NCBI GenBank assembly: GCA_016703125.1
Contig: JADJCR010000005.1
Coordinates: forward strand, 251,441-315,440
Length of the DNA: 64,000 nt
Direction of reading: 5' to 3'
From: Micrococcales bacterium
Lineage (GTDB): Bacteria > Actinomycetota > Actinomycetes > S36-B12 > UBA10799
The notes under the pieces were generated by a model. It saw only the letters and a list, made by a program, of their open reading frames with translations. It was not told the origin of the DNA and ran no database searches. Positions 1 through 8,664 of the stretch are shown here, piece after piece. Position 1 is the first letter of the stretch. Each line of letters starts with the position of its first letter. The position numbers were made by a program, and so were the translations under genes.

Positions 1-1464
1 CGCCCGCGCGACGTCGCGGTCGTCGAACGGCTGCACGACACCGGCGATCTCCTGGCCCGTCTCGTGGCCCTTCCCGAGGATGATCACCGTGTCCGCTGGC
101 GAGGCGGCCGCGATCACCCGGTGGATGGCGTCCGACCGGTCGCCGATCTCCGTCACGTCCGCGCCCGCCACTTGGTGCGCTCCACGCAGAACCGCGGCCC
201 GGATGACCGCCGGGTCCTCCGAGCGGGGGTTGTCGTCGGTGACGACCACATGATCGGCCAGGCGCGCGGCGATCTCACCCATCGCCGGGCGCTTGATGGC
301 GTCCCGATCTCCTCCGCACCCGATCACACACCAGATTCTGCCCTGCGTCAGGCCGGCGATGGCATGCAACGCCCGTTCCACGGCGTCGGGTGTGTGTGCA
401 TAGTCCACGATGACCGCCGGTTGCGCACCCACGACCTCCATGCGCCCGGGAACGCCGTGGAAGGACGACAGTGCGGCTGCGGCAGGCTGCGGGGCGTGAC
501 CCGCGGTGACGAGCATCGCCAGCGCGCACAGTGCGTTCGCCACGTTGAACAGCCCCGGTGATCCGACGCGCACAGTGACCGCCGTCCCCGCGTGAACGGC
601 CTCGAACACCGACCCCGCGGCGTCGGCGCGCACGGAACGGATCGTCCAGTCCGCGGGACCGCTCACGGCGTAGGTGACATGCGGCACGACCACGCTGCCG
701 GCCAATCGGCGCCCCCACTCGTCGTCGGTGTTGATGACGGCGCGGCGGCTGCGCAGCGGGCTGAACAGCGACGACTTGGCAGCGAAGTACTCCGCCATCG
801 TTTCGTGGAAGTCGAGGTGATCGGGGCTCAGATTGGTGAAGGCGGCGATGTCGAACGTGATGCCGTCCACCCGGCCGAGGACCAGCGCGTGACTGGACAC
901 CTCCATGGCCAGCGCCAGGACGTCCTCGTCGACCATCAGCGCCATAAGTGCCTGCAGGTCGGGGGCCTCCGGGGTGGTTCGCACCGTGGGCAACCGCCGT
1001 GCCCCGATATAGGTGCCCGTGGTGCCGATGAGTCCGACCGGCGTGCCGAGCGCTTCGAGCGCCGCGGCCAGCATGTACGTGACAGTCGTCTTGCCGTTGG
1101 TACCCGTCACGCCCAACGTCTGCAGACGGGCCGACGGATCGCCGTACACCGTGGCGCTGACCTCCCCGAGCCGGGCCCGCGGGTCCGCGCAGACCACGAT
1201 GGGCACGTCCGTCTCGAACATGGCCGCCCCTTGCGGGTCGGTGAGGACGGCCGCAGCGCCATGTGCCACAGCCTGCGGCACGTACCTGGCGCCGTGCGTG
1301 CGCGCGCCCGGAAGTCCGGCGTAGAGATCGCCGGGCTGCACCGCCGCCGATGACAGGCTGACGCCGGTGACCGAACCTGCCACCGGGGGGACCCCGAGCA
1401 GCGCGCAGATCTCGCTCAGGAGAACCGGCGACGTCGGGTGTCGGGTGAATGGCGCCTCGGACAC
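1..1464 (-). CDS. murE: UDP-N-acetylmuramoyl-tripeptide synthetase MurE (3' end outside window)
   Basis: Cytoplasmic Mur ligase that adds the third residue of the peptidoglycan stem peptide, using ATP. The frame is open from a GTG at 1464 to the window edge (488 codons), so only about 20-40 C-terminal residues are missing. The P-loop GVTGTNGKTT lies near residue 118. The substrate motif DNPR at residues 411-414 is the form known to select meso-diaminopimelate, so meso-DAP cell wall is expected. The C-terminal stretch TGQEIAGVVQPFDDRDVARA is typical of the family. It starts 7 bp after the ftsI stop, so it is translated from the dcw operon transcript. No strong ribosome binding site is visible; GTG was chosen because no other start fits before the conserved N-terminal domain. 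Confidence 0.96.
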   Translation of the reverse strand, partial: MSEAPFTRHPTSPVLLSEICALLGVPPVAGSVTGVSLSSAAVQPGDLYAGLPGARTHGARYVPQAVAHGAAAVLTDPQGAAMFETDVPIVVCADPRARLGEVSATVYGDPSARLQTLGVTGTNGKTTVTYMLAAALEALGTPVGLIGTTGTYIGARRLPTVRTTPEAPDLQALMALMVDEDVLALAMEVSSHALVLGRVDGITFDIAAFTNLSPDHLDFHETMAEYFAAKSSLFSPLRSRRAVINTDDEWGRRLAGSVVVPHVTYAVSGPADWTIRSVRADAAGSVFEAVHAGTAVTVRVGSPGLFNVANALCALAMLVTAGHAPQPAAAALSSFHGVPGRMEVVGAQPAVIVDYAHTPDAVERALHAIAGLTQGRIWCVIGCGGDRDAIKRPAMGEIAARLADHVVVTDDNPRSEDPAVIRAAVLRGAHQVAGADVTEIGDRSDAIHRVIAAASPADTVIILGKGHETGQEIAGVVQPFDDRDVARA

Positions 1465-1471
1465 CGGGGGC

Positions 1472-3254
1472 TCACTGCCCCAGATCGCTGGAGAAGATCG
1501 GCATCTGCGGCGACTTCTTGCCCGATGGGGCGACGTTCATCGCCTGCAGCCCGTGCACCATCACCTCGCGGAACACCGGCCCGCCGGTCAGACCTCCGTA
1601 CCGGGAGCGTTTGGGGTTCTGCACGATGACCCCGACGACCAATCGGGGGTCGTCGGCGGGCGCCACACCGATGAACGACGCCGTGACGGAGTTGTCGTAG
1701 CACCCGCAGGCGTCGTTGATCCGGTAGGCGGTACCTGTCTTGCCTGCCACGCGGTAGCCGGGAATGGCGGCCATCTGGGCGGTGCCCTGCTCGCCGACGA
1801 CCTGCTCCATCATGCGCATCGTCTGCTTCGCAGCCTTGGCGTCGACGACCGGGATGCCCTCCGGTCGGGGCGCATCCTGGACCCGGCCGTCCGGGCTGAT
1901 GTAGCTCTTGATCAGCGTGGACGGCATGCGCACACCGTCGTTGGCGACAGTCGCGAACACCGAGGTGGCCTGGATCGCGTTCACAGACAAACCCTGACCG
2001 AAGGCGATCGTCGGGAACGAGGTCGGCGACCATTCCGAGGGGGCGGAACGTAACCGTCGGACTCGCCCGGGAACTGCAGTCCGGTCGGCTCCCCGACGCC
2101 GAACTTCTTGATGTACTCGTACAGCTTCTCGCCGCCGATGGTCTCCGCGGCCTCGATCGTGCCGGTGTTCGCGGACTTGGCCAGGATGCCCGCCAGCGTC
2201 AACTGGTAAGTGGGGTGCGCGTCGTGGTTGCGGAAGACGCTGCCGCCGCGGGTGAAGCTGTACGGCACGGTGAAGACAGTGCGGGGGTTGCCGCCCGCTC
2301 GCTGAGCACGGCGGCCATCGTCATGATCTTGCTTGTGGAGCCGGGTTCGAAGACCTCTGTGAGCGCCCGGTTGTTGCGGTTGGCGTCGTTCGCCTGACCC
2401 GGGTAGTTGGGGTTCATCGTCGGCACGGACGCAAGGGCCTTGATCTCGCCGGTACGGGGGTCGATGGCCACGACCGTCCCGCTGTCGGCATCGACCTCCT
2501 TGACCCGCTGCTCGATGGCCTGCTGGGCCACCCACTGCAGATCGCTGTCGATCGTGAGTTGCACCGAGGTGCCGTCGACCGGGTCCCGTTCGCGTTCCGA
2601 GCCGGTGGGGATCTGTCGGCCACCGATGCCGCTCTCGAAGATCTTCTGCCCGTCCTGACCACGCAGTTCCGTGTCGAGCCCGTACTCGAGGCCGGCCCCT
2701 GCCTCACCGTCCTCACGGACGTAGCCGAGCACATTGGCGGCCAGTTCGCCGGAGGGGTAGTACCGCTTGGTCGTGCGCTGGCCGAAGACGCCGACGAGGT
2801 CCAGCGAGGACACCGCGTCCCACGTTTCCGGGGTGACCTGTTTGGCGATGTAGGCGAAGTGCTTGTCCGTGGTCAGGGCGTCGACGATCTGCTGCTTGGG
2901 GATGTTGAGGATCGGTGCCAAGTAGTCGGCGGTGGCGTCCTTGTCGGTCACCAGGCGCGGGTCGGCCGTCACATCGACGGCTTCCACGGACTCCGCCAGC
3001 GGCCGCATGTTCGCGTCGTAGATCGTCCCGCGCTTGGCCGGCAGGGTGAACACGGCGGTGCGATCGGCCACCGCGGCCTCGGCCCGCGGCTCGCGGTTCA
3101 GCAACTGCAGGTCCACCAGTCGGGCGGCGAAGATCGACAGCACGAACGCGACCCCGAGAGCCAGCAGACGCAGGCGCTTCGACGGATCACCAGGCTCGTA
3201 GGTGCGCGCCGCACCCCCGTCACCCGGTCCGTCGAGCCGATCGTTCGGCCGCAA
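1472..3254 (-). CDS. ftsI: Peptidoglycan transpeptidase FtsI/PBP3 (frameshifted)
   Basis: Septal class B penicillin-binding protein: an N-terminal membrane segment (LLALGVAFVLSIFAA), a dimerisation domain and a transpeptidase domain. All three active-site motifs are present but in three frames: STSK near residue 306, SANTG, and KTGTAYR. Frame changes lie near 2285-2305 (by a CCCCC run) and near 2040, where one extra C in a five-C run would restore VPPPSEWSPTSFPT. Total length (about 595 aa) is normal for the family, which argues for sequencing indels. The in-frame start is a TTG at 3254. A GTG at 3277 with an AGGA site upstream would be a better start if one more base were missing between 3255 and 3277. 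It lies between ftsL and murE. Confidence 0.93.
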
Positions 3255-3307
3255 CGGGGTCGGGTCGAAGTGCTCACTGGTGTCCTGTCGTGATCGGGGG
3301 TCTGTGC

Positions 3308-3886
3308 CTACTGGCCGGTTATTCCCAAGGGTTGCTCGGTATCCGTCCCGGGCGTGGTTGCCACGCCGGGAGCGGGCGCCGATTGCACCGGCTCCGGGCT
3401 GGCCGGCGCCGTGGGCTCTCCGGCTGCGGCCGGGTCGGTGCCACCGACGACCGGGGCGGTGGGGGCCGTGGAGGTCAGCGGCTGACCGGTCGATGGGTCG
3501 AGCGGCACCCCGGCGGGGAGGGACTCACCGAGGATCTGGGCGTCCGCCAACCGGATGAACACCGGCGCGGTGGCCGGTACCAGGCCCATCGCCCTGGCTC
3601 TCTTGGTCAGCGTGACCGGCGACGATGCGTCCTGGATCTGGGTGCGCAGCAACTGCTCGCGCTGCGCCAGGTCGGCCTTCTGGACACGCAGTTCGTGGGC
3701 CCGGAAACTGCCCTTGGCCAGGGCCGTGTTGAGCACCAGCAGCGACAGCAGCCCGATGCTGAGCACCGCGAGCGCACCGATGGCGAAAGCACTGGAACTC
3801 ATCACACCTGTGCGGCTGGCCCGCTGCGCGGGCAGCGAGCGCTGCAGCACCGTGCGGCGCGAACCCGCGTGGGGTACGACCGTCAT
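3308..3886 (-). CDS. ftsL: FtsL-like cell division protein
   Basis: Small bitopic division protein, 192 aa, in the position always held by FtsL (between rsmH and ftsI). It has a basic cytoplasmic N-terminus, one membrane helix near residues 33-53 (FAIGALAVLSIGLLSLLVLN), then a periplasmic coiled coil (residues about 60-90) followed by the LTKRARAMGLVPA segment typical of FtsL-like proteins. The last 80 residues are a Pro/Ala/Thr-rich low-complexity tail, common in actinobacteria. In the family it links FtsQ/FtsB and FtsWI at the septum. Its ATG overlaps the rsmH stop by 4 bp (ATGA), so translation is coupled. Sequence conservation of this family is low; the call rests on topology and position. 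Confidence 0.88.
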   Translation of the reverse strand: MTVVPHAGSRRTVLQRSLPAQRASRTGVMSSSAFAIGALAVLSIGLLSLLVLNTALAKGSFRAHELRVQKADLAQREQLLRTQIQDASSPVTLTKRARAMGLVPATAPVFIRLADAQILGESLPAGVPLDPSTGQPLTSTAPTAPVVGGTDPAAAGEPTAPASPEPVQSAPAPGVATTPGTDTEQPLGITGQ

Positions 3887-4836
3887 GATGCCTCCCGCAC
3901 CTTCTCAGCGGCACGCAGCCGGACTGAACGAGCCCGTGGGTTCGCCGCAACTTCTGTGTCCGACGCTACCTCCGACCCGCGGGTAATCAGACGAAGCCAG
4001 GGCCGCGAGTCGGGCGGGATCACCGGCAGATCGGGTGGTGCGGTGGACTGGGACCCGCCGCGCAGGGCCTGCTTGATCATCTTGTCCTCCAGCGAGTGGT
4101 AACTCAAAGCGATGAACCGGCCCCCCAGACGCAGTCGCCGCAGTGCGACCGGCACCGCCTGCTCGAGACTGCGCAGTTCCGCGTTGACTTCGATGCGGAT
4201 GGCCTGGAAGGTGCGTTTGGCGGGGTGTCCCTTGCGCCGGGCACCGGCAGGAACCCCCGCCTCCACCGCAGCCACGAGGTCGGTACTGGTCTGCAAGGGG
4301 CGGCGCTGGACGATCTGTCGTGCGATCCGGCGGGCGAACCGCTCTTCGCCGTACTCCCAGAGGACGCGCGCGAGTTCTGACTGCGGGTAGGTGTTGAGGA
4401 CCTCCTCGGCGGTGAGTGCGGCGGTGGTGTCCATGCGCATGTCCAAGGGCGCCGGCCGGGCGTACGAGAAGCCACGATCAGTCTGGTCGATCTGCATCGA
4501 GGAGACCCCGAGATCGAAGAGCACAGCATCGATCTCCGGGACGTGCTCGGCATCGAGCACTTCACCCATCTGGTCGTACCGGGCGTGGTGGATCGAGGCC
4601 CGGTCACCGAAGGGCGCGAGCCGCTGCCGGGCGGCGGCCACGGCGGCCGGGTCGCGATCCAGGCCGATCACCCGCGCGGCCGGGAAGCGCGCGAGCACCG
4701 CGGCGCTGTGGCCGCCGAGGCCAGTGGTGGCATCCACCATGACGCGCTCCTGGGTGGGTGAGTCGGTTCCGAGGACGGGGTCGAGGAGGTCGAGGACACG
4801 GTTGAGCGCCACGGGTATGTGGGCGGCCTGCTCCAC
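3883..4836 (-). CDS. rsmH: 16S rRNA (cytosine(1402)-N(4))-methyltransferase RsmH
   Basis: SAM-dependent methyltransferase that modifies C1402 in the ribosomal P site; 317 aa, the usual length. The SAM-binding motif DATTGLGGHS is near residue 35. FDLGVSSMQIDQTDRGFSY and the C-terminal SYHSLEDKMIK are family signatures. The GTG at 4836 was chosen because AAGGAGG stands 4 nt upstream and the protein begins EQAAHIPV, the usual RsmH start region. An upstream extension of the same frame runs into mraZ and is not coding. Second gene of the dcw operon, 166 bp after mraZ. Confidence 0.96.
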   Translation of the reverse strand: MEQAAHIPVALNRVLDLLDPVLGTDSPTQERVMVDATTGLGGHSAAVLARFPAARVIGLDRDPAAVAAARQRLAPFGDRASIHHARYDQMGEVLDAEHVPEIDAVLFDLGVSSMQIDQTDRGFSYARPAPLDMRMDTTAALTAEEVLNTYPQSELARVLWEYGEERFARRIARQIVQRRPLQTSTDLVAAVEAGVPAGARRKGHPAKRTFQAIRIEVNAELRSLEQAVPVALRRLRLGGRFIALSYHSLEDKMIKQALRGGSQSTAPPDLPVIPPDSRPWLRLITRGSEVASDTEVAANPRARSVRLRAAEKVREAS

Positions 4837-4902
4837 GGGGCCTCCTTCTCTTCGATCGGGGTCTCTGCGCTCCGGTCCCCGTCCGCACGCGGCGGATGGG
4901 GC

Positions 4903-4933
4903 CACCTTGGATCCGGGGAAGTGACCCAAGGTG
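4903..4933 (-). other. Stem-loop in the mraZ-rsmH gap
   Basis: Perfect 8-bp inverted repeat, CACCTTGG at 4903-4910 and CCAAGGTG at 4926-4933, with a 15-nt loop, inside the 166-bp gap between the mraZ stop and the rsmH start. No T-tract follows, so it is not an obvious intrinsic terminator. It could affect mRNA processing or partial attenuation; this is inference only. Confidence 0.4.
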
Positions 4934-5002
4934 ATGGTGGTTGCCAGGCAACCGGGTCGGGCGTCGGCCGGGGGCCGCAGCGCAGTGGCGGGGGGACGGG
5001 GG

Positions 5003-5434
5003 TCAGAACAGTCCGGGCACCACCTCCTGGGACAGGTCGGCGAACTGCTCGTCCTGCGTGACCAGATAGTCGTTCCACGCCCGTTCGTCCCAGATCTCGA
5101 CGGTGTGGTGGTTGCCCACCACGACACACTCACGCGCCAGGCCCGCATACTCGCGCAACGTCGGCGGCACGGTGATGCGCCCCTGCTTGTCCGGGACCTG
5201 GTCGAAGGCGCTGGAGAACAGCACGCGGGAGTACGCACGGACTGCCGCATTGGACTGTGAGGCCTCCCGGACCCGGGCCGCAGCTGCCTCGAATTCAGCG
5301 ATCGGCCATAGGACAAGGGACCGGTCCTGACCCTTGGTGAGGACCACGCCGTCCGCCAGGCCGGGGCGGAACTTGGCCGGCAGGATCAGTCGGCCCTTGT
5401 CGTCGACCTTGGGGGTGTGCGTGCCGAGGAACAT
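5003..5434 (-). CDS. mraZ: Transcriptional regulator MraZ
   Basis: AbrB-like double-psi-barrel DNA-binding protein that heads the dcw cluster and in studied bacteria binds its own promoter. 143 aa. It shows the two family repeats, each with a DxKGR core: [20 protein letters not shown] at the N-terminus and [20 protein letters not shown] in the middle. The ATG at 5434 has GGAGG 7 nt upstream and gives the standard N-terminus; an in-frame upstream extension to 5494 runs through the operator and is unlikely. The four-repeat operator upstream (5469-5503) matches MraZ binding sites, so autoregulation is likely. Confidence 0.96.
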   Translation of the reverse strand: MFLGTHTPKVDDKGRLILPAKFRPGLADGVVLTKGQDRSLVLWPIAEFEAAAARVREASQSNAAVRAYSRVLFSSAFDQVPDKQGRITVPPTLREYAGLARECVVVGNHHTVEIWDERAWNDYLVTQDEQFADLSQEVVPGLF

Positions 5435-5468
5435 GCGCACACCTCCAGACCCGTGGACCACCTTGGAG

Positions 5469-5503
5469 CCCCACAGTACTCCATTTCCCTCCACTTAGCA
5501 CCA
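5469..5503 (-). promoter_or_regulatory. MraZ operator: four TGGNG repeats at 10-bp pitch
   Basis: Read on the minus strand, TGGTG (5503-5499), TGGAG (5493-5489), TGGAG (5483-5479) and TGGGG (5473-5469) recur with exactly 5-nt spacers. MraZ in E. coli and other bacteria is known to bind TGGGN repeats separated by 5 nt upstream of mraZ, so this is very probably the operator. It ends 35 bp before the mraZ ATG. The number and spacing of the repeats are seen directly; binding is inferred. Confidence 0.85.
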
Positions 5504-5531
5504 CTGATCTCCCCACCAGCACCCGCTCACA

Positions 5532-5639
5532 CCACAACTGGGCACGGAGCGGTCAACTCGCGATCATTCCGCCCAGTTCTGGGTCCGATTCGCCCGAAGT
5601 ACACCGAATCCACTCATCCGGGAGCGCCACAACTGGGCA
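5532..5639. repeat. Pair of 13-bp direct repeats upstream of mraZ
   Basis: CCACAACTGGGCA occurs at 5532-5544 and again at 5627-5639, 95 bp apart, in the 247-bp gap between mraZ and the diguanylate cyclase gene. Both copies are followed by GGA(G/C)CG-like sequence. They may be a second regulator site; no known consensus was recognised. Confidence 0.5.
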
Positions 5640-5681
5640 GCCCCGGACCGCTCGCGCCCACTTGTGGTGCCCAGGCGAGGT

Positions 5682-8072
5682 CTAATCGAGGCGGATCACC
5701 TGGTCGCGACCGGCTGTCTTCGCCGCGTACATCGCCCGGTCCGCGCGGGCGATGAGGGAGTCGACATCGTCGCGGTCCTCGGCCATGGTCACGCCCAGGC
5801 TCACCGACACCTGTACGGGGCGTCCATCGAGGTCGAACGGGATTCTGACCGCCTGCCGCACCTTCTCGGCGACCGCAGTCGCGCTCTCGATCGTGTCGGC
5901 ACCGGCGAGCATCAGGAGGATCTCGTCGCCACCGAACCGAGCGACGACGTCGCTGCTCCGGACACAAGCCCGCACCCGGTCGGCGACGACCTTCAGGACG
6001 CGGTCCCCCACAGCGTGACCGAGCCGGTCGTTGACCACCTTGAAGTCATCGACGTCGCAGAATGCGACGGCCAGTCCCGCGCGGCGCCCACCGGGCTCCA
6101 GCCAGGCAGCCAATTGGGCGACCGCCTCACCACGGTTGAGCAGTCCGGTGAGGTTGTCGGTGCGCGCTCGATGCTTCAGCGCTTCTCCGGCCTCGACCTC
6201 CGCTTGGATGTCGCGCCATCCCCCCGCGAAACCGGTCGGTTGCCCGTGTTCATCCTCCAGCGCGTGGATGGTGGCCTCGATCCAACGGGTGTCGCCGCGC
6301 TTGGTCTGCATCCGGAAGCGGGCAGTCTCGCGCTCACCGGCGAGGACTTCGGCCATGGCTTGGGAGACGAATGCCCGGTCCCCGGGGTAGACCTGTTCCA
6401 TGCCGTTATGACCGATGAACTCCTCCGGGGCGAAGCCGAGGATCTTCGTCAGACCCTCGGAGACCCACTCCGTGGTGCCACCCCGTCCTGTCCCATAGAC
6501 GACGTCCGTCGCGTGCTCGGCGAGAAGTCGGTAGCGCTGTTCGGAGTCTGCCAGCGCATTCTCGTAGTCCACCTGGGCCGAGATGTCGTGGCTGAACACC
6601 ACCAGCGAATCAAGCGCGCCCGCCGCGTCACGCACCGCCCGCGCGGTGCCCTCGAACCACGACCACCCCCTTTTCTGGGAGCGGACCCGAAACCGCACAG
6701 CGCCGTCCTCCTGGCCGGCGCGGATGGCAGCATGCAGGGCGAGGACACCCTCGAGGTCGTCGCGGTGGATCAGACCCAGCAACCGGCCCTGGACCTCGTC
6801 GGGATCCCAGCCGAGGATGCGGCGGATCGAGGGTGATACCCACTGCACGTCGCCATCCCGGGAATGGAACGTCACAAGGTCGCTGCTGTGCTCGAGCAGG
6901 AGTCGGTAGTGCGCTTCGGATGCGGCGAGCCTCGAGGCGGACTCGTAGCGCTTGGTGACATCGCGCCACGTGATACTCAAGCCGTCGAGCACCGCAACCG
7001 CACGCAGGTCGTACCGCCGGTCACTGGGTCCGATGGGCGACAGCCCATCGTTGAGCACCAGGGGTTCCCGGTCGTCCACGACCTTGATGAATGCTGCCAT
7101 CAGTGCCGATCCGGTCAGGTCCGGCATGAGTTCGAGCACTGTGGATGCGAGCACTTGCTCACGGGTCAAGCCCAGGGCCAGGCAGCCGGCGTTGTTCACC
7201 TCGATACACCGCAGGTCGACGGTCCGCCCCGTCTCGTCGCGCACGGCCTCGACCACCCCATGCGGGTCCAGGTGGGCGTCCAGGGCCGCCCGCAGGATCT
7301 GTGACTCGACTTGCATCTCCAGTCGCAGGCAGGTGGCACTGTCGATGTCGCGCCAGGACACGACGGATCCAGTAACCTCGCCCGTGGTCTCGTCGCGTAC
7401 CGGATGCCAGGTGGCGCAGACGAAACGGGTCCCGGCGTCAGCGGTCCGGATGCGGACCACGATCTGCGAACCCGACTCCCCTGCAAGGATCCGCTGCTGG
7501 GTCGCATCACACGTATCCCGGTCCTGTTCATCCAGCAGGTCCCTCGCGAACGTCCCGACGAGATCCCCGGGCGCCCAGCCGGTGACCGCTTCGACCGAGT
7601 CCTTGACCGAGCGGATGCGGCCCTCGCGGTCGGTCCGCAACTCCACACCCACGTGATCCGCCAGCATCCGGTCGCGGCCGTCCACCCTCGCCCGCTCACC
7701 GGGAACGCCATGCTGGTCGATGTGGGTGAGGGTCGCGGACAACACCACTGACCCGTCGTCGCGCCGGAGTTTGCGCGAGGTCTGCCGGCTCCACACGACG
7801 TGGCCGTCCTTGGCCACCCATCGCAGTGTGAGGTACATGGACAGTCCGACGTCGGCGTTGAGAACCGCCAGCATCATGTCCCGGTCGCGGGGGTCCAGCA
7901 CCCGCAGCAGCAGACCGGGGTCACCGCGCAGTTCGTCCGCGGAGTAGCCGAGCACTCCGCACACTGTCGCTGACACGTGCTCCAAGCGCGTGACCGGCTG
8001 GAGTGCCAGAACGTAATAGCCATCGAACAGCAGCGCTGCGAGGTCGTTGTCCCCGGCCGATCCCCCACCCAT
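5682..8072 (-). CDS. Multi-PAS diguanylate cyclase
   Basis: Predicted soluble sensor that makes cyclic di-GMP from two GTP. 796 aa with about five PAS/PAC modules (roughly residues 10-110, 130-230, 260-350, 395-510, 515-630) and a C-terminal GGDEF domain. The active-site loop reads GGDEI (residues 714-718), a common functional variant. The product-inhibition I-site RSSD (705-708) is present 5 residues before it. No EAL domain and no membrane helix are seen. The ATG at 8072 has GGAGG 7 nt upstream. It is transcribed towards the dcw cluster but separated by the MraZ operator region, and is not part of that operon. Ligands of the PAS domains cannot be told from sequence. Confidence 0.9.
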   Translation of the reverse strand: MGGGSAGDNDLAALLFDGYYVLALQPVTRLEHVSATVCGVLGYSADELRGDPGLLLRVLDPRDRDMMLAVLNADVGLSMYLTLRWVAKDGHVVWSRQTSRKLRRDDGSVVLSATLTHIDQHGVPGERARVDGRDRMLADHVGVELRTDREGRIRSVKDSVEAVTGWAPGDLVGTFARDLLDEQDRDTCDATQQRILAGESGSQIVVRIRTADAGTRFVCATWHPVRDETTGEVTGSVVSWRDIDSATCLRLEMQVESQILRAALDAHLDPHGVVEAVRDETGRTVDLRCIEVNNAGCLALGLTREQVLASTVLELMPDLTGSALMAAFIKVVDDREPLVLNDGLSPIGPSDRRYDLRAVAVLDGLSITWRDVTKRYESASRLAASEAHYRLLLEHSSDLVTFHSRDGDVQWVSPSIRRILGWDPDEVQGRLLGLIHRDDLEGVLALHAAIRAGQEDGAVRFRVRSQKRGWSWFEGTARAVRDAAGALDSLVVFSHDISAQVDYENALADSEQRYRLLAEHATDVVYGTGRGGTTEWVSEGLTKILGFAPEEFIGHNGMEQVYPGDRAFVSQAMAEVLAGERETARFRMQTKRGDTRWIEATIHALEDEHGQPTGFAGGWRDIQAEVEAGEALKHRARTDNLTGLLNRGEAVAQLAAWLEPGGRRAGLAVAFCDVDDFKVVNDRLGHAVGDRVLKVVADRVRACVRSSDVVARFGGDEILLMLAGADTIESATAVAEKVRQAVRIPFDLDGRPVQVSVSLGVTMAEDRDDVDSLIARADRAMYAAKTAGRDQVIRLD

Positions 8073-8166
8073 TGCGATGCCTCCCCCGAGCCTCCTGCCC
8101 GGCCGTCCAGGCGGACGTCAGCGCAGCACGACAGCGTCGGAAGGAGTCACAGTGCGGTGGCGGCGG

Positions 8167-8571
8167 TCACCCGTCGCGGCCGTCCCGGCGGTTGCGGTCC
8201 TGCCAGCGTTGCTCGAACTTCGCCATGAAGCCGGACTGGCCCTTCGCCGGCTTGGCCTTGGTCGTCGTAGGTGCAGCGGTGGCGGCCGCGTCTTTGGGAG
8301 CGGACGACCCGTGACGTACCCCGGAGATCACGAGGAACACGGCGGCAAGCATCACGATGAATCCGAGCACACCCAGCGGCGGCAGACTGGCCGAGACCCC
8401 CGCCAGCAGCAGGCCCATACCCACCAGGGCGCCGATGACACCGCCGATGATCCGGCGCCGATCGGCCCCGGACGAGCCGTTTCGCAAGGACGTGGCGAAC
8501 TTCGGGTCCTCGGCCATGAGGGCCCGTTCCATCTGCTCGAGCAGACGCTGCTCATGCTCTGAGAGAGGCAC
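8167..8571 (-). CDS. DUF3040 family membrane protein
   Basis: 134-aa protein beginning PLSEHEQRLLEQMERAL, the characteristic N-terminus of the DUF3040 family found next to dinB or mraZ in many actinobacteria. Two adjacent membrane helices near residues 40-58 and 62-82 are followed by a basic, Ala/Lys-rich cytoplasmic tail. Function is unknown. The GTG at 8571 follows AAGGAGGG, a strong ribosome binding site. It lies 93 bp downstream of dinB on the same strand and could be a distal gene of the SOS-type cassette, though a separate promoter is possible. Confidence 0.85.
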   Translation of the reverse strand: MPLSEHEQRLLEQMERALMAEDPKFATSLRNGSSGADRRRIIGGVIGALVGMGLLLAGVSASLPPLGVLGFIVMLAAVFLVISGVRHGSSAPKDAAATAAPTTTKAKPAKGQSGFMAKFEQRWQDRNRRDGRDG

Positions 8572-8664
8572 GTTCCTTCCCTCCTTGAGGTCTACTACCA
8601 GACCACGATACGGGTAGCCGTCCCGGATGGAAACCCGAGAGGGCGCACAAGCACCCAGAGCCTG

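Noticed and set aside
5532..5639. CCACAACTGGGCA pair as a confirmed regulator site
   Set aside because: Only two copies at a distance of 95 bp with no known consensus; kept as a repeat only.
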